Positions 8,188 through 14,438 of a stretch of 64,000 nt of DNA are shown in pieces (the first letter of the stretch is position 1; the number at the start of each line of letters is the position of its first letter). Origin of the DNA: Streptomyces sp. MNU76 (lineage in GTDB: Bacteria; Actinomycetota; Actinomycetes; Streptomycetales; Streptomycetaceae); NCBI RefSeq assembly GCF_020982545.1, contig NZ_JAJKLK010000029.1:186001-250000 (forward strand), given 5' to 3'. A program made the translations under genes and the position numbers. Under the pieces are notes generated by a model. The model searched no databases and was not told the DNA's origin. It was given only the letters and a program-made list of their open reading frames with translations.

Positions 8188-8942
8188 ACGCTCTTCGCAC
8201 GCATGCGGTGGTCCTCGACATCGAAGGCACCACCGGGTCCCTGACGCATGTACGTGACGTGCTCTTCCCGTACGCCCGCAAGCGCCTGGCGGACTGGTTC
8301 CGGCGCCACCGTGACGACCCCCGGCTGGCGGCCCTGCTGGACGCCGTACGCAAGGAGGCGGGCCGTCCGGAGCTGGATGCGGCGGGCGCTCTGTCGGCGC
8401 TGGCCGCATGGTCGGACGCGGATGTCAAGGCGGCCCCGCTCAAGACGGTCCAGGGATGGATCTGGGCCGAGGGGTACGCGAAGGGCGACCTGCACGGGCA
8501 CGTCTACCCCGAGGTGCCCAGCATGCTGCGCCGGTGGCGGGCGGGCGGTATCCGCGTCTTCACCTACTCGTCGGGCTCCGCCGAGGCCCAGCTGGACTGG
8601 TTCGGCCACACTGTGTACGGCGACCTGACCGGGCTGCTGGACGAACGGTTCGACCTGGAGAACGCGGGTGCGAAGAACGATCCCGACTCCTATCGGCGGA
8701 TCGGCCGTGTGATCGGTGGCTCCGGCCTGCCGCCCGTCTTCCTCAGCGACACGGCGTACGAACTCGACGCGGCGACGGCCGCGGGCTGGACCGCCGTCGG
8801 CGTGCGCAGGGACCACGACCCCCGCGGACCCGAGGTACCCGGTCACTTGACGGTGCCGGCCCTCGACCAGCTCTGTCTGCGGTCGCCCCACGCTGCCGCC
8901 GGTGGCCCCAACGGAAACGTCGGAGAGGTGTTCTTCTCATGA
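8184..8942 (+). CDS. mtnC: Enolase-phosphatase E1
   Basis: A 252-aa HAD-superfamily enzyme that enolises and dephosphorylates 2,3-diketo-5-methylthiopentyl 1-phosphate, giving the acireductone used by MtnD. It shows the E1 signature VLDIEGTTGSLTHVRDVLFPYA, in which the first HAD Asp is followed by IEGT, then the motif II segment FTYSSGSAEAQ and motif III/IV region AGAKNDPDSY...FLSDTAYELDAA. It starts at GTG 8184, overlapping the mtnD stop, and its stop overlaps the mtnP start by four bases. The last 30 residues are low-complexity. Confidence 0.93.
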   Translation: MNALRTHAVVLDIEGTTGSLTHVRDVLFPYARKRLADWFRRHRDDPRLAALLDAVRKEAGRPELDAAGALSALAAWSDADVKAAPLKTVQGWIWAEGYAKGDLHGHVYPEVPSMLRRWRAGGIRVFTYSSGSAEAQLDWFGHTVYGDLTGLLDERFDLENAGAKNDPDSYRRIGRVIGGSGLPPVFLSDTAYELDAATAAGWTAVGVRRDHDPRGPEVPGHLTVPALDQLCLRSPHAAAGGPNGNVGEVFFS

Positions 8943-9769
8943 GCGCAGCACAGCGGTCCGCCGTCTCGGCCGAGATCGGGGTGATCGGCGGCACCGGCTT
9001 CTACGAGTTGCTGTCGGATGCCACCGAGGTCACGGTCAGCACCCCCTACGGCGACCCGACGGACACGCTGACCGTGGGCACGGTGGGCGAACGCCGGGTC
9101 GCGTTCGTGCCCCGGCACGGCCGCGGCCACGGCCACCCCCCTCACCGCATCAACTACCGTGCGAACCTCTGGGCGTTGCGGTCGATCGGCGTCCGGCAGA
9201 TCCTCGCCCCGTGCGCCGTCGGCTCGCTCCGCCGCGATCTCCCGCCCGGCAGTGTCGTCGTCCCCGACCAGGTGGTCGACCGAACCAGCGGCCGGAAGGG
9301 GACCTTCTTCGACGACCGCGTCGCGCACGTGTCCTTCGCGGACCCGTACTGCGACGCGGGCCGCTCGGCGGTCCTGAAGGCGGCCACCGACTGCGGGGGC
9401 GAACCGGTCACCGACGGCGGCACGATGGTCGTCATCGAGGGCCCGCGCTTCTCCAGCCGCGCCGAGTCCCGCTGGTACGCGGCGGCTGGCTGGTCCATGG
9501 TGAACATGACCGGCATGCCCGAGGCCGCCCTGGCCCGAGAGCTCGCCCTGTGCTACACCTCGGTAGCCCTGGTCACCGACATGGACGCGGGCGTCGACTC
9601 CGAGGAGAGCGTGGCCCAGGAGGACGTCTACGAGGTCTTCGCCCGCAACATCGAGCGACTGCGCGGTCTCGTCCTGAGCACCGTGACCCGGCTCCCCGAG
9701 GACCGCGCCTGCCGCTGTGCGCAGGAACTGGACGCGGTGGACGCACTCTTCGCTCCGCCCGCCGCATGA
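8939..9769 (+). CDS. mtnP: S-methyl-5'-thioadenosine phosphorylase
   Basis: A 276-aa purine nucleoside phosphorylase-family enzyme cleaving MTA with phosphate to adenine and methylthioribose 1-phosphate, the substrate of MtnA. Signature blocks are IGVIGGTGFYEL, FVPRHGRGHGHPPHRINYRANLWAL, the SVVVPDQ..DRT loop, IEGPRFSSRAES and MVNMTGMPEAALARELAL...VTDMDAG, the last giving the substrate-binding Asp. It is the final mtn gene and a strong hairpin follows. With mtnAB, mtnD and mtnC it forms a nearly complete MTA-to-methionine route, lacking only a working aminotransferase here. Confidence 0.94.
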   Translation: MSAAQRSAVSAEIGVIGGTGFYELLSDATEVTVSTPYGDPTDTLTVGTVGERRVAFVPRHGRGHGHPPHRINYRANLWALRSIGVRQILAPCAVGSLRRDLPPGSVVVPDQVVDRTSGRKGTFFDDRVAHVSFADPYCDAGRSAVLKAATDCGGEPVTDGGTMVVIEGPRFSSRAESRWYAAAGWSMVNMTGMPEAALARELALCYTSVALVTDMDAGVDSEESVAQEDVYEVFARNIERLRGLVLSTVTRLPEDRACRCAQELDAVDALFAPPAA

Positions 9770-9829
9770 CCCCACCCCGCCCGCGGGTCCCGGTGACGCG
9801 GTGCGGGGAGAAACGCGGGGAGAACAGAC

Positions 9830-9872
9830 GCACCCCGGTGTCCTCGTCGCGGTGACGACGACACCGGGGTGC
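9830..9872. terminator. Bidirectional hairpin between mtnP and the leftward biosynthetic operon
   Basis: A long stem (13 perfect pairs, GCACCCCGGTGTC / GACACCGGGGTGC, extending to about 19 of 21) lies between the convergent ends of mtnP and the gene ending at 9939. It probably stops transcription from both sides. Confidence 0.8.
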
Positions 9873-9938
9873 AGCCCGGTGTACGGGCGACCGCCCGCCG
9901 GGAGGACTCGGGGGCCGCCGGACGCGGGCAGGTGGAAG

Positions 9939-11177
9939 TCAGACGAGCTGGCTGTGCGGATCCGGCGAGCGGTCCGCCGACGAGGGCCGGTGCCAGCCAC
10001 GCCGGTAATGGATCAGGGGTGGTGCGCCGGTGAGCGACACGGTCTCCAGCCGGCCGACGAGGATGCTGTGGTCGCCTCCCGGCAGAACGTGCTCCCGCGC
10101 GCAGAGGAACCTGGCCGACGCGCCGGGCACGCCGGGCACGCCCCCCTCCAGAGGAACGAGATCGGCTTCCGCCGCGGCCCGCTCGTGCCGCGCGAAGGCG
10201 ATCGCCACGTCGGTCTGTTCGTCGGTCAGGACGTTGATCAGGAAGTGGCCTGCCGCTGCGAACACGTCATGAGTGCTCCCGGTCCGGTTCATGCAGACCA
10301 GGAGCAGGGGCGGTTCCGCGGACAGGCTGCAGACCGCGCTCGCGGTGAACGCACGCGGCTTTCCGTCGTCCCCCGTGGCGGTGACCACGGTCACCGGAGA
10401 GGCAAGGTGGGACATCGCCTCCCGGAAAACCTCCGCGGTCACGGCCGTCGCGGGCGCGGTGGGGCCGTCACCGAGCAGGACGGAACGCATCCGCTCCGCG
10501 ATGCCGACCGCCCGGCCGTCCCCCGTGTGCGGTCCGCCGCCCACCTTCAGCCGCGTGACCGGGCCCATGGTGAGCCTGGCCCACAGCTCCGCGTCCCGTT
10601 CCGCGTCGCCGGCCTCCTCGTCACCGGTGAACATCGTGACCGGGCAGCCGAGCGGCAGAGCCCGGTCCGCCTCGCCGTACCGGCCGTACCACTGCCGGTC
10701 CCCGCGGGTCCGTGGGTCGGCGCGGGAGCGGTCGTCGTCGAACTCCAGGAACTCCTCCGGCACGCAGACCGCCCCCACCAGGGCTGCCAGGAACGTGAGG
10801 TCGGGGCGCGTTCGCTCCCCCGCGCTTCCGTCCTGGCCGCACCGGCCCGACGGCCGGGCTCCGGCGGACACGAACATGTGGCGCGGAGACCGGTGCCCCG
10901 CCCCCACGAGCCGGCGCGCCGCCTCGTACCCGATCAGACCGCCCCTGCCGCAGCCGTAGACGGCATAGGGAGCGTCACCGACCTGCCGCGGAAGGCGGTC
11001 GACGACGATGTCGACTGCCTCGGCGAACTTCCTGTACGACCTGTCGTCCTCCCGGTCTCCGGGGCCGCCCGGTTCGATCGTGACGATCTCGACCTCTGGG
11101 CCCAGCACCGCCGTCAGCAAGCTCAGGGAATGATCCGGCTCATCTCCGCAGGGAATGCAGCAAAGCTTCATATGCAC
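9939..11177 (-). CDS. Thioesterase II-like domain (catalytic Ser missing) fused to flavin reductase
   Basis: A 412-aa two-domain protein. Residues 1-240 follow the type II thioesterase fold of NRPS/PKS clusters: LCCIPCG at the start, PYAVYGCGRGGLIGYEAARRL, HMFVSAG, the Asp region TGDEEAGD and a late GGGPH. The nucleophile elbow, normally GHSMG, reads GCGRG, so Gly77 stands where Ser is required. Residues 245-400 are an HpaC-type flavin reductase: SHLASPVTVVTATGDDGKPRAFTASAVCSLSAEPPLLL, FLINVLTDEQ, HSILVGRLETV. The reductase should supply reduced flavin, plausibly to the neighbouring acyl-CoA-dehydrogenase-fold enzyme. The N-terminal domain may serve as a non-catalytic ACP-docking module. Start is GTG 11177 or ATG 11171. 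Confidence 0.8.
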   Translation of the reverse strand: MHMKLCCIPCGDEPDHSLSLLTAVLGPEVEIVTIEPGGPGDREDDRSYRKFAEAVDIVVDRLPRQVGDAPYAVYGCGRGGLIGYEAARRLVGAGHRSPRHMFVSAGARPSGRCGQDGSAGERTRPDLTFLAALVGAVCVPEEFLEFDDDRSRADPRTRGDRQWYGRYGEADRALPLGCPVTMFTGDEEAGDAERDAELWARLTMGPVTRLKVGGGPHTGDGRAVGIAERMRSVLLGDGPTAPATAVTAEVFREAMSHLASPVTVVTATGDDGKPRAFTASAVCSLSAEPPLLLVCMNRTGSTHDVFAAAGHFLINVLTDEQTDVAIAFARHERAAAEADLVPLEGGVPGVPGASARFLCAREHVLPGGDHSILVGRLETVSLTGAPPLIHYRRGWHRPSSADRSPDPHSQLV

Positions 11178-11249
11178 GTCCGAAGTGATGTCGGGGGGCA
11201 GGGAACGAGTCCGACGCGGCCGTGCCGTCCGCCACCCATGACGGCGGAC

Positions 11250-11287
11250 GGCACGCGCGCGCCCGTGGCCACGGGCGCGCGCGTGCC
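11250..11287. terminator. 38-bp perfect palindrome between two genes of the leftward operon
   Basis: GGCACGCGCGCGCCCGTGG is followed directly by its exact reverse complement, 2 bases after the stop of the gene ending at 11289. A second hairpin (GCCGTCCGCC / GGCGGACGGC, 11224-11252) abuts it on the side of the next gene. Together they look like a terminator or attenuator that lowers transcription of the reductase fusion gene relative to the rest. Confidence 0.65.
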
Positions 11288-11288
11288 G

Positions 11289-12407
11289 TCACGGCATCAC
11301 GAGGGGCTCGCCGGAGATGAACCGGTCGAGCGGCTCGGCCATGGCGCTCCTGGCCGGAGGGTGGAACGCCATGGCCCGGGCGGACGTGAAGAACATCGTG
11401 CTGAAGCCGCTGATCATGTAGGACGTACCACCGAGGAGTTCGGTGGCGTGCGCAGCCACCCGCTCCACGGTCCGCTGTGCCGAGTACCGCACATGCAGTG
11501 CGCGGGCCACGCCCAGCGGGTCGTCGCCGCCAGGCGTCGCCGCCCTGGCGACCGCCTCCAGGGAGGCCATGGTGGTCTCCAGGTCACCGACGAGCTCCAT
11601 CCTCTCGGCGGCGGAACCCCTGCCCTGGTGGAGCACCGCCTCGACCAGGCCGCTGGCCGCGCCGACGTAACTGGCCGACATCAGCAGCTCGAAGACGTGG
11701 AACACCGTCGCGAGCGCCGTGTTCAGGGACTGCGGGTCTCCCAGTGACGATATGCAGTCGTCCGGCACGTCGACATCGGTCAGCACGACCTCGCACGTCT
11801 CCGAACCGGGCAGCACGGGCGAGTGCCCGAGCGGCCGCACTTCGATGCCTGCGGTGTCGGCCGGGACGATGGCAAGAGCCATCTCCGTCCCTCCCGATTC
11901 CGGCGACGTCAGCATGACGCTCGCCGTGAGGTAGTCCATCGACTTCGACAGGCTGCACGGCTTCTTGACGCCGTTGAGACGCCACCCGCCGCCGTGTCGT
12001 TCGCCCTTCATCAGGGGTTTGAGAATGCTGGCGGCAGGCTTGCCCTCGCCGAACCCCGACGCGAGGTAGAGGTTGTTCTCGGCGACCGCGCCGAGCAGTT
12101 CCTCGGTGGCGGGACACGGCGGCATGGCGATCACCGTGCACACGTGCATGTTCGCCGCGACGGACAGCGACGGTGACCGCGCGCCCAGCACGCGTTGGAC
12201 GTGCAGTGCGTCCACTAAGGTGGCGTCCAGCCCGCCCAGTCCCTCGGGAACCATGAGAGCCGGCCCGCCGTGCTCGCGGAAGATGGCCAGTCCGGGGGAC
12301 TTCTCCGATTCCAGCTCGGCCACCGGGACCTCGCGGAGCCGCTGCTCGAGACCGGGGAACAGCCGCTCGACGGTGGCCAGTTCCGGGACCATGAAGTTGA
12401 TGGACAT
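11289..12407 (-). CDS. Acyl-CoA dehydrogenase-fold flavoenzyme (possible flavin-dependent monooxygenase)
   Basis: A 372-aa protein with the three-part acyl-CoA dehydrogenase layout: helical N-terminus (FREHGGPALMVPEGLGGLDATLVDALHVQRVLG), central beta-domain (GWRLNGVKKPCSLSKSMDYL, MALAIVPADTAGIEV, VLTDVDVPDDCI) and helical C-terminus (YVGAASGLVEAVL, RVAAHATELLGGTSYM). In secondary metabolism such proteins act either as dehydrogenases on carrier-bound acyl groups or as oxygenases using reduced flavin. The flavin reductase in the next gene favours the second. A GAGAGG site precedes ATG 12407. It follows the alpha/beta hydrolase by 16 bases. Confidence 0.8.
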   Translation of the reverse strand: MSINFMVPELATVERLFPGLEQRLREVPVAELESEKSPGLAIFREHGGPALMVPEGLGGLDATLVDALHVQRVLGARSPSLSVAANMHVCTVIAMPPCPATEELLGAVAENNLYLASGFGEGKPAASILKPLMKGERHGGGWRLNGVKKPCSLSKSMDYLTASVMLTSPESGGTEMALAIVPADTAGIEVRPLGHSPVLPGSETCEVVLTDVDVPDDCISSLGDPQSLNTALATVFHVFELLMSASYVGAASGLVEAVLHQGRGSAAERMELVGDLETTMASLEAVARAATPGGDDPLGVARALHVRYSAQRTVERVAAHATELLGGTSYMISGFSTMFFTSARAMAFHPPARSAMAEPLDRFISGEPLVMP

Positions 12408-12423
12408 GTTTCAACCTCTCATC

Positions 12424-13275
12424 TCACATGGCATCGTCCGACGGTCCGTCGTCGATGAACTCAGTGATGCGCTCGACCAGCCAGTCGGGCTCGTCGAGCG
12501 AGACGAAGGCGCGTGAGTGCTCGGCGATCACCACCGAGCTGCGCGGGAAGCACGCCGCCAGCCGCTGTGCGTGCTCGAACGGGAAGAGGGGGTCCTTCCG
12601 CGACCACACGACAAGGACGCGGCCCCGGAACCGGTGCAGTTCCCCGGCCACCGCGCGAGTGACCTCGGGTCGCAGGCCCCTCAGGAGCTTGGTGAAGTCC
12701 CTTTGCACTGCCCGGTCGTGGGGCAGCCCGCCGATCAGCTCCCCGATCGTCGCCGGCGCCACTGTGCTGCGCGCCACGAGCATCATCATCACCCGCTTGA
12801 CGAGGCCCAGACGCAGGGAGAGTGACACGGCCCGTATGACGCCGGGGACGGCCGCCAGGGCGGGCAGCGGAGCCAGCAGCTTCGGGGGGCAGTTGTCGAA
12901 GGCGTCCGAGGGGAGGAGCACCAGACGATCGAACAACCCCGGTTCACGCGCCACGGCGATCTGGGAGATCGCCCCGCCGGTGTCGCTGCCGACGAGCACG
13001 ACGGGCCCCGGCAGTTTCCGCGCGATCTCGATCACGCGTGCCGCGTGTGCCTCCAGGCTGCAGTCCGCGTCCGGTTCGAGCGGTGTGCGGTGCCCGCCCA
13101 GCGGCAGGTCGGGCAGCACCATGTGGAACCGGTCGCGCAGCCCCGTGACGAGCGGGTCCCACACGTGCCCGTTGACCATCAGCCCGTGCACGAAGAGCAG
13201 AGTCGGACCCTGTCCCGCGCGCCGTAAGTGGATCGGGCCTCCAGAGGTCTCCACCCGAACCGTCTCGTCCTGCAT
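12424..13275 (-). CDS. Alpha/beta hydrolase with Asp nucleophile elbow
   Basis: A 283-aa alpha/beta hydrolase: oxyanion loop FVHGLMVNGHVWDPL, nucleophile elbow VGSDTGG with Asp98 rather than Ser, acid region VVWSRKDPLFPFEHA and C-terminal AEHSRAFVSLDEPDWLV. An Asp nucleophile is typical of epoxide hydrolases and haloalkane dehalogenases. The expected histidine, usually written GHFV near the C-terminus, aligns with RAFV here; His occurs three residues earlier. It may therefore use a shifted His or have lost hydrolysis. Role in the pathway is unknown; opening an epoxide made by the P450 or the flavoenzyme is one possibility. It lies between the acyl-CoA-dehydrogenase-like gene and the BtaA-like gene. 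Confidence 0.78.
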   Translation of the reverse strand: MQDETVRVETSGGPIHLRRAGQGPTLLFVHGLMVNGHVWDPLVTGLRDRFHMVLPDLPLGGHRTPLEPDADCSLEAHAARVIEIARKLPGPVVLVGSDTGGAISQIAVAREPGLFDRLVLLPSDAFDNCPPKLLAPLPALAAVPGVIRAVSLSLRLGLVKRVMMMLVARSTVAPATIGELIGGLPHDRAVQRDFTKLLRGLRPEVTRAVAGELHRFRGRVLVVWSRKDPLFPFEHAQRLAACFPRSSVVIAEHSRAFVSLDEPDWLVERITEFIDDGPSDDAM

Positions 13276-13295
13276 AACGGACTCCGTCCCTTCGC

Positions 13296-14402
13296 TCAGC
13301 TTTTCAAGGTGAGCACCTCGATGTCGTAGACGAACGCCTTGTCGTCCTGGGTGAGTGACGAACTCAGCATGTCGTCACGGACCAGCCTGGAGCGCGCGTC
13401 CTGCGGCACCTGGTGCTTGGCCAGGAAGTTGCGGTAGCACACCCGCCCATCGGGCCTGCCGGCACGCACTATGTGACGCATGATCAGGTCGAACCCTTCC
13501 TGGTCGATGCAGCTTGTCACATCGGACAGCGAGAACTTGTCGAGCGAGCCCTCGGGAGTTTTCGCCATGTAGTCGATGAGGTTCTCGGTGATGATCTCGA
13601 CCTTCGTGCGCGCGGTTCGGATCGCCTCGTAGTTGTCCCGCAACAGGTAGTGCGGCAGCGTCTCGCGGTCCGGGTAGCGCCCCAGGAACGTGAACGCGAG
13701 CCAGTGGTTGTCCTTCGCGAGGTGGTTCATGAAGGAGTGGTGGACGCGTTCGAGCACGTAGCCGCCCACAGAGTCCACGTCGATCGTGATGCGGTAGCCG
13801 GGGTCGTTCAGCACGGTTTTCAGCACGCGCTCGGAGAACCCGTACCGGACCAGCGACCGCCACAGGACGCCGTCGATCTTGCCCAGGTAGACGGCCCGCT
13901 GCTCGTCCAGCGTGCGGGCCGAGAACAGGTCGCGCATGGCGCGGCCGTACAGGACCCGCATCGCCGGGGCGACGACACGCCGGTAGAACTTCTCGTGCCG
14001 CCCCGACATCACCAGGCCGCTCTCGACCTCGCCGCGGTGCCGCGAGAAGTAGCGGAACGCGTTGTGGCTGATCTTCCCCTCGAGCTCCGAGAACAATCGC
14101 CACCGGTCCGGGCACGGGTCGATACCGAGGAACGCGAGCAGCGTGTCGTACTCGAAGTGCCTGATCGCCGCCAGTTTCACCTCGAGGAGGTAGTTCTGCC
14201 CGGGCGCTGTGTCCACCGACACCACCGAACGCGGGTCGTTGGCGACCAGGCTCAGGGTGCGGCAGCCGCTGCCCGTGACGCTCAGTACGTCCTCGCCGGC
14301 CGAGACACCCAGAGCCCGCATCTCCGAGTCGGAGTCCTCGTCACACGTGCTGTACAGAATCCACTTCTCCGAGCCCTTCGAGCTCATCATCACCATCCCC
14401 AT
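13296..14402 (-). CDS. BtaA/DUF3419-family SAM 3-amino-3-carboxypropyl transferase
   Basis: A 368-aa member of the DUF3419 family, whose founding member BtaA transfers the 3-amino-3-carboxypropyl group of SAM to diacylglycerol in betaine-lipid synthesis and releases MTA. Family marks are KWILYSTCDEDS, the SAM-site region VLSVTGSGCRTLSLVANDPRSVVSVDTAP, GRHEKFYRRVVAP, and the C-terminal block DKFSLSDVTSCID, MRHIVRAGRPDGRVCYRN and DKAFVYDIEVLTL. No membrane segment is visible. Its acceptor here is unknown. It follows the kinase-aminotransferase fusion by 36 bases. The nearby mtn operon would recycle the MTA it makes. Starts at ATG 14402 or at internal ATGs 14390/14387. Confidence 0.85.
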   Translation of the reverse strand: MGMVMMSSKGSEKWILYSTCDEDSDSEMRALGVSAGEDVLSVTGSGCRTLSLVANDPRSVVSVDTAPGQNYLLEVKLAAIRHFEYDTLLAFLGIDPCPDRWRLFSELEGKISHNAFRYFSRHRGEVESGLVMSGRHEKFYRRVVAPAMRVLYGRAMRDLFSARTLDEQRAVYLGKIDGVLWRSLVRYGFSERVLKTVLNDPGYRITIDVDSVGGYVLERVHHSFMNHLAKDNHWLAFTFLGRYPDRETLPHYLLRDNYEAIRTARTKVEIITENLIDYMAKTPEGSLDKFSLSDVTSCIDQEGFDLIMRHIVRAGRPDGRVCYRNFLAKHQVPQDARSRLVRDDMLSSSLTQDDKAFVYDIEVLTLKS

Positions 14403-14438
14403 TCGGGATTGACAGGACAGTCCGCCGACGCCCGGCGG

